From NCBI GenBank assembly GCA_021307315.1, contig JAJSPD010000065.1, forward strand, positions 62,001 through 126,000: a DNA stretch of 64,000 nucleotides, written 5' to 3'. The notes below the pieces were generated by a model. It did not search any database. It had not been told where the DNA came from and saw only the letters and a program-made list of their open reading frames with translations. The position numbers were made by a program, and so were the translations under genes. The stretch is from Bisporella sp. PMI_857 (lineage: Eukaryota > Ascomycota > Leotiomycetes > Helotiales > Helotiaceae). Shown here piece after piece: positions 46,936-58,008 of this stretch; within the stretch, counting starts at the first letter, position 1, and each line of letters opens with the position of its first letter.

Positions 46936-49296
46936 ATGGCTCTTCCATCCAAGATCACCATCCGTTACGTAAAGCCCGGCACTCAACCCCCCATCTACCT
47001 GGCAGGTTCCTTCTCCAATCCGCCATGGATTCCTCTTCCCATGGAATACACAACAGATGACCATAACGAGCATGTTTTTCATAAAGAAGTCAATGTGGAG
47101 GAAGGCCAAGACTACCAATATAAATTCCGTGTGGGTGAAGGCGATTGGTGGCTGCTAGATGAGGAGTCTCCAACAGGTAGGCGTACAATTGTCTCTCCAT
47201 CTCAATGATGTTGGGTTCATCTTTGCTGGTGGCTGAAACTCTACGTCGTTTGTACACTGCTAATAGTCTATGTCTCTGCAGTTACCGACGATATTGGAAA
47301 TCGAAATAATCTCCTTAGCGTCCCAGTCCATAACAAAGAGAACACCAAGCCTGAGGTTATTCCACACCCTTCTGCTGCCAGTATATCTCAGTTTCAAGCC
47401 TCGCATGTCGTGGACAAGGAGGAATCAAACGATCCGCATATCGGGCCACTTTCTGAAAGCGCCACAACAACTCCAACACCCGCACACAAGCACAATACAA
47501 CAGAATTAGTGGAAACCTCTGTAAGAAAGGAAAAGGGAGGGGATCAGATATCTCCTCCAATTTTAGTAGTCGAGAAGGTGGATGCCGCCCCTGTCCATGG
47601 TGATGATTTTGGTCCGGATGCGACCGCCAGCCAAAAGCGGGCTCATGATATGAGAGCGGAGGATGCAGAACCAGATTATGTCGTTGTCAAGCCTGACGAT
47701 GGCCTCCCGGATGTTTCCAAAGAAACTAATGGACTATCAGAAGCAGTTCAGACTTTCGACCGGGATGCACTTAAATCAGAGAATCTAGAGACAAAGGCTG
47801 AAGGAGGTCCCTCTAGAAATTCATCCTCAACTCCAATTACAGTAGTAGCCGAGACTGCAGCAGAAGTCGCCGAATCAGCTGCCAATCTTGACCGAGACCG
47901 CGATGTCGCCACTCCAGAGATCACCGATGAAGAAGCTGGACGGATAGGTTTCCGACGAATGTCATCAACTCCAATACCGGAAGTGGCGAATACCGCAGCG
48001 GAAGTTGCTGATGTTGCAGCTAAACTCGACAAAGACGGGGTCAGTTTTTTATCTTCATATCCTCTCAGCAATGTCTGGCTAACTTTGTATTTAGTTCAAG
48101 GTGGAAGTGCCTCCCAGTTTCAATGACTATGAGGAAACTCCATCCGGCAAAGCTACGCCCCGGGAGGAGTTAGTGCCTCTTTTCTCCCACGAGTGCATGA
48201 GTCCGCCCGACGAGGATGATGTAACGCCACTTCCACCTCAAGTTCATGATTACACGAAAGCCCCCCAATCCCCGTACGAAGAAGCAGTTTACGACCCAAA
48301 CGATCCTAATATTGAGGAGTTCCCTACGGATCGTAAGTCCATAATGGAGCAGCTGAGAAAGACGTCGAGAAGCTTAAAGGAAGACGAGGTCCATGTTGAA
48401 TTAGAAGCACCATCTCCAGTCATAGGTCCAAACCACCGGCATGAAAATCACAATTTACCAGTTCCATCTCCTCATATTCTGGCTGAAACAGACGAGCATT
48501 CCCCATCTCTCGGGCCTATCCAGGAGGAGGGTCAGGATTATAGAGATGAGCCTCTTGTATCTCTACCAAACGCAATACTTCAACCCAAGCCCAACTTTGA
48601 AGGAGCTAGCAAAGGGGACCAAGAGCAAAATCCAAACACCAATTCGTCTCTCTCGGAAGAGGAAGAGGCGGTGCAACAGAGTGCTGCACTGGAATCCCCT
48701 CCAACGAGGACACCCATGCAGGATAGTCATATCACACCTGGGCCCGTTATGTTACCCGATACACCGTTCAGTCAAGATGATAACAAAAGGTTGGGCGAGG
48801 GCGACGAACCACAGCACAAGATCGAGACACACCAGAATAGCCCCGATATTGTAGTCTCACCGGCTACATCGGACCCGAATCCCGTTCTTGAAGCCATTAA
48901 AAACCCCAGCAAGCCTGTCGACAGTGCGGAGGCAAGTGCTATTGAGGTACAGAACGATCGAGGGAATTTGAAACAGCGGAAAGACGTACCAAACCCTACA
49001 GAACGACCACCCACTCCATTATCAACCCGATCACACAACATAAAGTCGGACAACTTCTTGAGGAACTTCTTCAAAATTGTATTTGTTGAGTGGATTGGAG
49101 GGTTTATCACACGACTATGTGGGGGACGGCGTCACACGTAAGGAACTTTCGCATTGTTTCAGGCCCTGGGTCGTTTTCTGTCAGAAGTGATGTCTTACCC
49201 CCTCATATCATGCTGATAGCGTCATCGTATAGCCTACTTGCCCTCGTAGCAGCACTTGTTCTCATCATTGCACCTGCTTTGTACCTTCGTGTATGA
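46936..49296 (+). CDS. AMPK-type glycogen-binding-domain protein with C-terminal membrane anchor
   Basis: Four exons: 46936-47176, 47282-48039, 48095-49137 and 49233-49296, in frame for 701 aa. Residues 4-80 form an AMPK1-CBM/E-set domain: KITIRYVKPGTQPPIYLAGS, WIPLPMEY, then YQYKFRVGEGDWWLLDEES. The central ~550 residues are acidic, Pro/Ser-rich and probably disordered. They contain a repeated unit near residues 220 and 280 (SSTPITVVAETAAEVAESAA and SSTPIPEVANTAAEVADVAA). The final small exon adds a hydrophobic tail (LLALVAALVLIIAPALYLRV), so the protein is probably tail-anchored. The domain resembles that of yeast Crp1/Mdg1 and of AMPK beta subunits, which bind carbohydrate or DNA cruciforms. 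A role tying glycogen-like ligands to a membrane is inference. Without the last 95-nt intron the frame would end early, losing the anchor. Confidence 0.85.
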
Positions 49297-49726
49297 CTTA
49301 ATGTCATAAAATGCAGTACACCATTCCGCCTAAAAAACCAGGCCAGTCACTTACACTACCACATGCGTAGGTAGTGCCCGACAGTCTTCGCACCTATACC
49401 CTTTCCCTCTACCGTATTGTCGAGCTTGTGGGAGGAGTTGGGAGACCCGCCTATGACTCTGTATATTAGAAGCTTTTGCATCACGCAAAATGAAATAATG
49501 AGTTATGATGCCCTTTAGGTCTCGAAATTTCACTTATTCTAAATCTTCATATGGTTTGAACAAGATTTCAAATTTCTGATAGTACATTTGTATTATGCCT
49601 TTGTAAAGATTAAAGAGTCATGCTAAACACTCATAGACAGTGGTCGCTTCGTTAGATATGGCTCTCATTCAGCCATCATCACAACCAGCCCCACCTCCTC
49701 TCCAAGCCATCCGCTCCAAGGCGCTT
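49297..49726. other. Intergenic region between convergent genes
   Basis: 430 bp between the 3' ends of the gene at 46936 and the secreted-protein gene. I see no gene or repeat. Confidence 0.6.
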
Positions 49727-50106
49727 CTAATTCGCCAAACAATAAGGGATATTGCCAATGAGACCACAATGGGTGCTAGCCGGACAATCCCCGATCTTCA
49801 AGAGCCCCAGGGTGCCATCGCCCTTGTAGCCGCATTGTTCCTGTTCCGCAGCATCAGCATCAGCATACCCAATTCTTTTTTTTTGGGGGGGGGGGGGGCT
49901 GCGCGCCCAATTAGCGGAGAGGAGGAAGAAGAAAAAGAAGAAGAAAAAGGGAAAAGAGAACTTACGATGCCGTTGAAGGATGTAGCGCAGAAGTAGGCCC
50001 CGTTGAATGTGCATGTTCCGGCCGAGTCTAATGGGGTTGGCGCGCCGAGGGTAGAGGGGAGGGCGAGGAGGGTTGTGAGGAGGATGGTTAAGGCTGAGGT
50101 ATACAT
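49727..50106 (-). CDS. Small secreted cysteine-rich protein
   Basis: Two exons, 50106-49966 and 49840-49727, joined across a 125-nt intron, encode 84 aa. The first 22 residues (MYTSALTILLTTLLALPSTL and GA) form a classic signal peptide. The mature part of about 60 residues has six cysteines: GTCTFNGAYFC, then EQCGYKG, GDCPASTHCG and NIPYC. This spacing is compatible with three disulphides. Such proteins are common as apoplastic effectors, antimicrobial or surface proteins in plant-associated fungi, and function is not implied by sequence alone. The intron contains a run of 14 G and 9 T on the plus strand (49876-49898). An overlapping plus-strand frame (49640-49996) lacks any of these features. 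Confidence 0.75.
49876..49898. repeat. Homopolymer tract T9-G14
   Basis: Nine T followed by fourteen G on the plus strand, inside the intron of the small secreted protein gene. On the coding strand it reads as a C run followed by an A run, close to the branch and acceptor region. Confidence 0.9.
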
Positions 50107-51245
50107 ATTTTTTAGGTGTTTTGCGTAGTTATTGGTTTGATTTTGCCTTTGAAGGGTTGCTTTTTTATCTTTGTCTCTGACTTGCGATATAAGATGGTTT
50201 GTTTGTTGTTGCTGTGATGGAGCAAAGAAAAGAGAGAGAGAGAGAGAGGGACAGGTAATAGTAGACTTTTATACCTTTTTCCTTCCGGTCATCATGATGA
50301 GGCTGCTTCATATCCTGTCTGCCCAGCTCCTCGTATAAGCCTTCTTCTAATACAGAAGCCACAACATCTAGCTTCAGCATCAAGCTCGAGGCATCCGCGC
50401 ACGCGCGACGCGCAGCTCTCACTTCACGAACTCTTCTGTGTGGCGCATGTCATGAAAGTGAGACGAGGGGAAAGCATGCTCGCATTTTTAGTCTCGTAAA
50501 GAAAGAAAACATGCCCATTCGGCCAAGCTGCGTCCAGAAATCCGGATCTGAGAGAAGGGCTTAGTCATGAGATGCTCTGCCGTGTGACGCGGATTCAGCC
50601 CTAGCTGCACGACATAGCCTCGAGCTGGAACGCCCTCTCGCTGAAACCGCACAAATGATAAGCTTTTCCCCATAATTCGCCGTTTTTTGACGGGCGTCGT
50701 AGGGCGAAATGGGTGTGTAGTCTATTTTGAGATACGATCTAGAGGAAGATAGAAAGTTGGTTTCGTACGTGGTGTTTTTGATGCTTGCTCCAAATTGTAG
50801 AGTGCCTGAGGCGATGGCTTTTAGGGAGTCTCTTCAGGGGGCTGATGGCCGTTAGCGAGCCTGAGAAGTCCATGCCAAGATATATCATGTGATCAATGCT
50901 TGGCTTCTGGCATGTCTTGGAATTTACACCATTAAACTTTCGGAATCTATCTCTCTAAGATGTTGCCTCCATGTTCAGCCCTCTTGCTCCACGTGAGCGA
51001 ATGGCCTCGCACGAGTTACCTATTCCGCTCATGCCTCAGGCTATAGCAGCAAAGAATGGGGGCTTAATAATGTATCAACCACTACTGTAAGGCGTGATTT
51101 ATATGCAGTTGCACGTTATCTCTCGTCGGACATAATCGAATGATCACGCCGAATATAAGGTATAACTGCTTGCCATGCCTCCCGAGATGTATCCAATCCC
51201 AATCCTCCCGACTTCTTGCTACCAATCTAGAAAGGAACCTTCAGA
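50107..51245. other. Divergent intergenic region
   Basis: About 1.14 kb between the secreted-protein gene (minus) and the monooxygenase (plus). A GA microsatellite lies at about 50230-50249. I see no gene. Confidence 0.5.
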
Positions 51246-52436
51246 ATGCCTGTAGAATTCATCTCTCTCACCCCAGCCAATGCTTCCACCGAGCTGGTCC
51301 CCATCCCAGACGCAACAGTTGACCCAGAGTATTTGGCACGCTATGCTCGAACTCTAGATGACTACGAGTTCAATTATACCCTCGTCCCTTATGATTCTAG
51401 CTACTATGATCCGTGGACGATCGGAGCAACCATCGCGTCACATACCAAGAATCTAAAGGTCATCATCGCCGTCCGCCCCAACACTTTATATCCCACCGTT
51501 GCCGCAAAGGCCCTGGCAACCCTGGACCAGCTCTCCAAAGGCCGCGCCGTGGTTCACTTCATCGCCGGCGGCCAGGATGTTGAGCAAGCACGTGAAGGTG
51601 ATTTCCTGAATAAGGAACAGCGCTACGAACGACTAGAAGAATATATCAAGATCCTTCGGCGGGCCTGGCAATCCGCCGACCCGTTCGACTGGGACGGCAA
51701 GTACTTCCAATTCAAGCAGTTCTCGAACCGGGTGCGTCCCGTGAACGGCACCATCCCCGTTTCTGTCGGCGGGAGCTCAGACGAGGCGTACCGGATTGGT
51801 GGGAGCCTGGCGGACATCTTTGGGCTCTGGGGTGAGCCGCTCAAGGAGACCAAGGAGCAGATAGATCGGATTTATGCGGAGGCGGCGAAGGCTGGACGAC
51901 CTGAAGGCGATCGGCCGCGGATCTGGGTCACGTTCCGGCCGATTGTGGCAGAGACCGATGAGCTTGCTTGGGAGAAGGCACACCGGACGCTCGAGGCGCT
52001 AAAGGCAAACCGTGCTCGTGGCCAGACCGCCTGGGGGACGCTGAACAAGGCGCAGCCAAAGCCGCAGAATGTCGGCTCGCAGCGTCTTCTTGAGATTGCC
52101 GCGCGAGGTGAGATCCAGGATAAGGCGCTCTGGTACCCGACTGTCACGGCGACCAATGCGCGGGGAGCAAGCACGGCTCTAGTCGGGAGCTACGAGACGG
52201 TCGCCGACAGCCTGTTGGCGTATGTGGATCTCGGTGCTGAGCTAATCAGCATTCGTGGGTATGATAACTTCAACGATGTGGTTGACTATGGGAGGTATAT
52301 CCTGCCGCTGGTCAGGCAAGGTCTGAAAGAGCGGGTGGAGCAGGCGAACGGGCAGAAGAAGCGGAAGTTTGATGGCGAGCATGTAGCTAATGGGGCTGCT
52401 GCCGGAACGATCTCTGAATCTGGGGTGTCGAATTAG
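51246..52436 (+). CDS. Luciferase-like (SsuD-type) flavin-dependent monooxygenase
   Basis: A single uninterrupted frame of 396 aa. It belongs to the bacterial-luciferase-like/alkanesulfonate monooxygenase superfamily, seen in KNLKVIIAVRPNTLYPTVAA, LDQLSKGRAVVHFIAGGQDV, RYERLEEYIKILRRAW and FDWDGKYFQF. PVSVGGSSDEAYRIGGSLAD and a C-terminal LVGSYETVADSLLAYVDLGA follow. These proteins form a TIM barrel, use reduced FMN supplied by a reductase, and oxidise substrates such as alkanesulfonates. The exact substrate is unknown. The gene has no intron and is visibly richer in G+C than its neighbours, with many C/G third positions. It may have come from bacteria by transfer. The C terminus adds a low-complexity tail with the basic stretch QKKRKFDGE. 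The ATG at 51246 is the first sensible start. Confidence 0.92.
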   Translation: MPVEFISLTPANASTELVPIPDATVDPEYLARYARTLDDYEFNYTLVPYDSSYYDPWTIGATIASHTKNLKVIIAVRPNTLYPTVAAKALATLDQLSKGRAVVHFIAGGQDVEQAREGDFLNKEQRYERLEEYIKILRRAWQSADPFDWDGKYFQFKQFSNRVRPVNGTIPVSVGGSSDEAYRIGGSLADIFGLWGEPLKETKEQIDRIYAEAAKAGRPEGDRPRIWVTFRPIVAETDELAWEKAHRTLEALKANRARGQTAWGTLNKAQPKPQNVGSQRLLEIAARGEIQDKALWYPTVTATNARGASTALVGSYETVADSLLAYVDLGAELISIRGYDNFNDVVDYGRYILPLVRQGLKERVEQANGQKKRKFDGEHVANGAAAGTISESGVSN

Positions 52437-54718
52437 GCGGTGTTGTAATGGGCTGGAATGAGCAGGGCGTTGGTGCCCATGGACGTGGCCAATGAAACCA
52501 AAGAGATCAGATGAAATATCATCATCAATCAGATAGCTTATGTAGCACCGGCGTTGAACCTCTGTACTTACATACGTTCTCATCAACAATGAACAATTTT
52601 TCCTACCAAAAGAAGATTGCAACAGCCTTATTCCAGGATTTCCTTGCCTTATTCAGTAAACCAATTTCCCCAACCTACCCATCTATATAATATAGTAACT
52701 TCTCCCGGAAAATCCGTTACTGTCACATGATGTCCACCAGTTTTCCTGGTTAAATGATACCCTATTAAAAATGTCTGAACTGTCCAAGCCCTCGACGGCA
52801 CGTCGGGGCGAGGTAAAACCTCGAGGTCTTTCCTTCGAGCCTGCGAGAAGGCTGAACCTCGTCTCAAACACCTAAAAATAAAAGCCACCCCTCCTATCCC
52901 ATTCTACACCAACGAAAACCGCGCCTCGAAACAAAAACCACAGAACCCAAGAAAGATCCCACTCACACCCAGACAAAACCACAAACACGCCATCAACCAC
53001 ACCAACACAGCAGGCAGCACACCTCAAGCACGCCACAAACAAAAAAAAACGAACACTTACAACCCGCCTGATTGGCCTAACGCGCATATCTTACACATTT
53101 GTCGCACATCGCATCGAGGGACGCTGCATAAGAGGCAAAAAAGCCTCAAGGGCTGTGATTGGCCCAAAATGAACTTTTCAACCTTTTTGTTGCACGTCTG
53201 TGAACGGGGACACGACCGAGCACGAGCGCGAGCTTTCTGATTGATGATCATAATTTCATTCACCTGTGGAAGGGGGAGAAGAAGAAGGAGAAGGGAGCCG
53301 TGATTGGTTGGTTGGGTGGGTGGGTGGAAAAATGGTGGGTTTGTTGCGCGTCTGCGATAGAATCAATTTACGATCTGCAACAAAAACGATAGATGTGGTG
53401 GTAGGTGTGATTGGTTGGAGAGGAGATGAACGAGATGTCACGTGTCGGCCCTTTTTTTTTTTTTTTTTTTTTTGGAGTCTTCCCACCTTTGAAAGTGAGA
53501 TTTGAGAGGATTGCTTGGGTTGAAGGGGCCACATGCTCGTTTTATTCTCAGGGGAACAGGTATGTTGATTTTATGGGTATTCGGACTGGAAATGTGAGGT
53601 GACAAATCGTGTTAAAATACAAGAGATGTAACCTATTGAGAACTGAACTGTGCGTTTGTGTGTAAGTACCTCTTTCTGGGATTTGAATTACGAGGTGGGG
53701 TATTATAGTTGACTTTGTTACAATATATCGGAGTATCTACTTCCTTATCTTTAGTTTCTGCCCACTTTTGCAGTTTCTTTGCGCCATCAAACTTAGCCAA
53801 GTTGACGGGAAGGTCCCCATGAACAGTCACTTTCAATCTACAGTGTAGTTTAGATCGGTGAAGGTAGTTCAGAAAAAGTTTGCTAGACAAAGGAATATAA
53901 GAGAGCCTTCTGTCTTGAGGCATATGATATATCTGCAATACTCTACTAGTCGTGCACACTTTTTCACTCTATTGAAGTCTGTTTCGAGACGGTGAGAGCA
54001 CATGTGAGTATTCACCGCCGGGCACTTCTATTGCAAGGCTCGGAGAACTACTAAGCAGCCTTCAACCCTTTTTATTTTCGTTCATAGAAGATGATGGATT
54101 ACTGTCAAAACAAGATGTCGGTGTGCCCGATCCGATGAGAAGTAAGCCACACACACGGCCCAGCCGGTTAAATGTTAATCCGAGAAACGGTCTCAACCGA
54201 GAAGGCAGGTGAGAGACCAGTGCCGGTGGGGGGGGGATATTGAGCATGGGATCAACGGGGTAGCCGTGATGGGCACGATTGATATTCTGTTACTGTTATG
54301 ATGTATCCCATGGTTATGACTAAGTTGAAAAGAAGGAAGAAGAAGAAGGAAAGGAAGAAAAAAGAAAAAGGGCCGACCAAGCACGGATTTCAATCTCCAT
54401 AAAAAGTAAAAGCAGAGACCAAGGTAAAATAAAAATAAAAATAGGTATTGACGTTGTGATATAGGTGATGGTCTGGAACAATATAGTTTTAAGTTTAGTC
54501 AACAAAGTCGGCACTAGCGGCCGCTAGCGCCATCGCCCGGGTGGATGTTCGCAGGCAGATCTAAAGCAAAATCCAAATCTGAAAAAGGTTAAACCCTAAT
54601 AAACGATTTCACCCAAAATCTAACTTTCAATCTATCTAACCTTGGCAGCGATATGCCCACATCTTAAGCATCGTTTCCTACCGTTCATTCCCGATTCATT
54701 CTGCAAACTTCGGCAGCA
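52437..54718. other. Intergenic region without a recognisable gene
   Basis: About 2.28 kb. It contains a T23 run (53452-53474) and a perfect 14-nt palindrome CTAGCGGCCGCTAG near 54517-54530. Several short frames on both strands have no recognisable feature. The last ~200 bp is the promoter of the gene at 54719. Confidence 0.5.
53452..53474. repeat. Poly-T tract (23 T)
   Basis: An uninterrupted run of 23 T on the plus strand in intergenic DNA. On the minus strand it is poly-A, so it could be a decayed retroposon tail, but no element is visible beside it. Confidence 0.85.
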
Positions 54719-56704
54719 ATGGACGAATCCACCCGCCTAGTTGCAGATCTGCAGCGCAAACTCGCCGAGCTGGACCATAAGGTCTACCAATATCGTTCCG
54801 ACATGGTCGAAGAATTTCAGAAATATGCCAACGACCTGCTCCATGATATCCCTCAAGATATATCCAGCAATGTTTCTTCCACCATCGCCTCCAAATTTAG
54901 CAGCTATAGCCACCTTTATCCGCCCACAAATGCGATTGACTCATCTGTCAATTCAGGCACCAGCAGGGTCCCAGTCGCAGACAAGGTCAATGCTGGAGGC
55001 GCGACGATTGATCCCGTCCAAGCATCGCGACGCTTCAGCAACGATAGTGAACTCTTCAGCCGCAGCCCTCATGCGCGAGAGGCTGAGTTTAGAGGACTCT
55101 TTACCCCCAGCTTCTTACCACTCTTAGACAGCTCCAGTCGTCACAACCGCGCAGCTATTCAGGATATGGTGTCGCCAGCAATTGATAAAGGGAAGGGCAA
55201 GGAAATGGACACGGTGGAGGAACATGTAGGGGTCGATGCTGGCACTAGCATTATACGATCTCTAGCAGCATCACCAGAGATCTCACGGCCAAGAAAACCC
55301 GTCAGAAAGAACACAGATGAAGTTTCCATCCTCTCCGATACCTCCGACTACCCTTTAAGGAGCGCTCTCCGAACATCTTCCAACTCCTCCGCTCATAGCC
55401 CGGGTCTGCCTCGTCGAGTTCGGTTCGAAGTGCATGGTGGAGAAGTACTTCCTGGAGAATCCGACCCTAAATTTGAGGCGACCACAGCTGAGAATGGCAT
55501 TCTCATGACGGAAGATGGATTTGCTGATAATGATGGGGATGCTGGATCTTTTACCTTTGGCAGCGGCGAGGACTCGCCTCCGCCAAAGAAAAAACTATCT
55601 GCTTCTGAAAAGCTACGAGCTCTATCAAGGAAACCACTAGAGGATGATACGACGTGGACCACGGTGACACCGCCTCCCGAGGAACTGATTCCAGAGGACA
55701 TTGATGAAGACGGAGATGGCAACCACGCCAACTTCGGCCACATTGAAAAGGTGCAACCAGCACCAATAGCCAAGACGTCGTTTCCGGGAAACTATTTGGA
55801 AGATCAAACTTTCGAGCCAGAGCCTGAGCCAGAGCCAGAATATGAGTCCGAGACTGAAGAAGAAATCATGATTGCGCCTAAGCGCAAATATGCCTCTCCA
55901 GCCGCAAGCATGGCCCCCTCGCCATCAGCAAGCAATTTTATGAAGCCTCCTACAATACCCCAAAGCGCAGGACGACCCGTCAAGACTGAGCCTACCGCAA
56001 TCGAGACAGGCATCAAGGGAACTGAGTCCGCTCAAGCTAAGGTCAAAACTGTGGTTCCAGGGGACTCCAAGACCGTCGAAGAGAAATATTTAGGTGATCT
56101 GCCCTTTGATTTTGATGAGAACGATGGAGATTTTGAGTTCCCATTGAAGAAGAATGAGGTTTTAGTGAGCGAGATGCAGGAGGAACCAGAGTCCGAGCCC
56201 GAGACCGAGTCTGTCACTTCACACGATACTAGTGGTGGTGTTGCGCTTTCAGCCTATTCTCAGTCACCTGCCCGTCACATCTTATCGCGCTCTGCACAGG
56301 CACGAAGTCAACCCGAGTCCGACGCCCCCATCTCCAGAAGCAAAAAAGTCAACGTATGGCATGGGATCTTCCCTGACCCAGTTATTGACCCAGAAATCTT
56401 GAAGGAGGTGGAGAAGATGGGCAACGTACACTCCTTTGTTGGTAGCATACACGACCGGACAGGTTTTGAGGAAGCTGATATCCAGTCTTTCAAAGAAAGC
56501 TTTCGCGGTGGAGGCAGTTTCCGAGGTGAGCCGAAGAGTTTGACAGAGCGTATGATCATGGAGGAGCTGTTGGAACGGGATGAGGGCAATGAGAAACTGA
56601 AATCAGTTACTCAAGTTAAAGGAACTGTGGGCGAGAAGGGCGGGGGCAAGGGACGTGCGACCAAAAGGGGCGAGCACAAAGGAAAGGACAAGGAAAGTGC
56701 TTGA
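54719..56704 (+). CDS. Conserved fungal disordered protein of unknown function
   Basis: A single frame of 661 aa. The first ~50 residues form a coiled-coil-like helix (TRLVADLQRKLAELDHKVYQ), and the rest is mostly Ser/Pro/Glu-rich and probably unstructured. Short conserved islands stand out: FTPSFLPLLDSS, YPLRSALRTSS with PRRVRFEVHGGEVLP, ASEKLRALSRKPLEDDTTWT, and a folded-looking stretch VHSFVGSIHDRTGFEEADIQ with the following SFRGGGSFRG. Basic clusters and the lysine-rich C-terminal end (KRGEHKGKDKES) suggest a nuclear protein. Tandem Glu-Pro repeats (EPEPEPEPEYESETEEE) lie near residue 365-380. I do not know its function. It is convergent with the GFA-family gene. Confidence 0.85.
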   Translation: MDESTRLVADLQRKLAELDHKVYQYRSDMVEEFQKYANDLLHDIPQDISSNVSSTIASKFSSYSHLYPPTNAIDSSVNSGTSRVPVADKVNAGGATIDPVQASRRFSNDSELFSRSPHAREAEFRGLFTPSFLPLLDSSSRHNRAAIQDMVSPAIDKGKGKEMDTVEEHVGVDAGTSIIRSLAASPEISRPRKPVRKNTDEVSILSDTSDYPLRSALRTSSNSSAHSPGLPRRVRFEVHGGEVLPGESDPKFEATTAENGILMTEDGFADNDGDAGSFTFGSGEDSPPPKKKLSASEKLRALSRKPLEDDTTWTTVTPPPEELIPEDIDEDGDGNHANFGHIEKVQPAPIAKTSFPGNYLEDQTFEPEPEPEPEYESETEEEIMIAPKRKYASPAASMAPSPSASNFMKPPTIPQSAGRPVKTEPTAIETGIKGTESAQAKVKTVVPGDSKTVEEKYLGDLPFDFDENDGDFEFPLKKNEVLVSEMQEEPESEPETESVTSHDTSGGVALSAYSQSPARHILSRSAQARSQPESDAPISRSKKVNVWHGIFPDPVIDPEILKEVEKMGNVHSFVGSIHDRTGFEEADIQSFKESFRGGGSFRGEPKSLTERMIMEELLERDEGNEKLKSVTQVKGTVGEKGGGKGRATKRGEHKGKDKESA

Positions 56705-57188
56705 TCGCATGTAAAAAGCACGAGAGATCAGGTTCTGTACATAGTAGCTATCACAATGGGCATCGGCATGAGGCATAGATTTATAGCATAGTTAGCAGGC
56801 AAATGCATGCTTTCCACTTTTTCTTGTTTGTGATCTGTCGCAAATGTATGAAGTGTTCTAATACATTCAACTCAACACGAAGCTCTCTTTTCTGTTCTCA
56901 AGCTTCAAGGATATGTGAATGGTTCGCAAGCTGTGAGGCATATAAGTCAAGCGTTAATTTTCATCTCCATACTAATTGATAGCATTTTCCAATGTGCTGT
57001 TCATCGTCAAACATCAAACATATCAACTTGCCAAATTCCAGTATCATTCCAAGTCATAAGGTTGCATAGCAAATAGACATCCTACGATATTCCGCATGTT
57101 ATATCTGAGATGAGCCAAAACTGGCCCCAGAAAAACAACAGTAAATCCAAGTATCGCCACCATTTCATGGCCTTCCACCACAACCCCA
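56705..57188. other. Intergenic region between convergent genes
   Basis: 484 bp between the 3' ends of the genes at 54719 and 57189. I see no gene or repeat. Confidence 0.6.
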
Positions 57189-58008
57189 TCAATACATCCC
57201 CCCGGGATATGGTACATCGGTATCCTCACCCACCTCCTCCAAACAATCCAGATACTGAATCCAGCCCTTCTCATGCCACTCCCTGAGATCGAGGCCCTCC
57301 TGGCGCGCATCGAGCGTTGTGGCGTTGACGCTCAGGTAACAGCGTAAGCCACTGGATTCCTGCCAGTTGTCGCCGGAGAGGCAAAGAGAGGGGGCCCAGA
57401 TTTTCTGCTCGTGCGTAGCAGGCGCGGGCGCCGCTGTTGAGGCGGTGGAGGTGGAGGAGGTTGAAGGGTCGGGGATGGCGCGTGTGGTGATGTGGCCTTC
57501 GCCCATGAAGGAGAAGCAGCGCACGCCGCAGCGGGAGCAAAAATACCAGTGGGTCTGGCCTTCGAAGCATTTGTAATCGAGGAGGCCGCCTGGTGCTGCG
57601 AGTTTGTCAGGATTGACTGCTCTTCATAGATATCCTCTAGAGCCGTAACAAAGAAGCACAGCACGAGCTGCCCCATGTTGTTCTTTCCCATCCGCTCATT
57701 CAAGGACAGTGCTTACAGCCAATCTTAATCCCGCCAACCGCGATCCCCTCTCCCTTCACCACCCCATCTTGACCTGCATCCTTAGCAATAGGACTCAGCA
57801 ACGCAAAGTCTTCCGTAGCCTGCGGGACTCGGATATGAAAAATGCCCATCTTCTGACAGGTCGTACAGTTGCATTTGTAGATCCTGACTGAGGACGATGG
57901 AGAAGGGGCCGGGATGGTGGGAGGTAAAGCGAGGTAGATGACGTATTTGGTGAGGCCGCAGTGGCAAGAGCCGGTGTAGGGCCTGCGGGTGGAAGCAGTG
58001 GTGGACAT
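57189..58008 (-). CDS. GFA/CENP-V-family zinc protein
   Basis: Two exons, 58008-57717 and 57595-57189, joined by a 121-nt intron, encode 232 aa. The zinc ligands typical of the glutathione-dependent formaldehyde-activating (GFA, DUF636) fold are visible: TGSCHCGLTKY, YKCNCTTCQKMGIFHIR, and CFEGQTHWYFCSRCGVRCFS after the intron. The GFA fold binds two zinc ions. Some members help formaldehyde react with glutathione, while most are uncharacterised. The Pro/Ala/Thr-rich insert (SSTSTASTAAPAPATHE) in the second half is an unusual low-complexity loop. The start at 58008 gives MSTTASTRRPYTGSCHCG, a normal short lead. The exact acceptor of the intron is the least certain point. Confidence 0.85.

Noticed and set aside
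49640..49996. 118-codon plus-strand frame over the secreted-protein gene
   Set aside because: It reads through the poly-G and purine tracts, giving low-complexity sequence. The minus strand offers a signal peptide, six cysteines and a consensus intron.
54517..54530. Palindrome CTAGCGGCCGCTAG as a cloning scar or regulatory site
   Set aside because: It is perfect but short, in ordinary intergenic DNA, with no vector-like sequence beside it. Chance is the simplest explanation.
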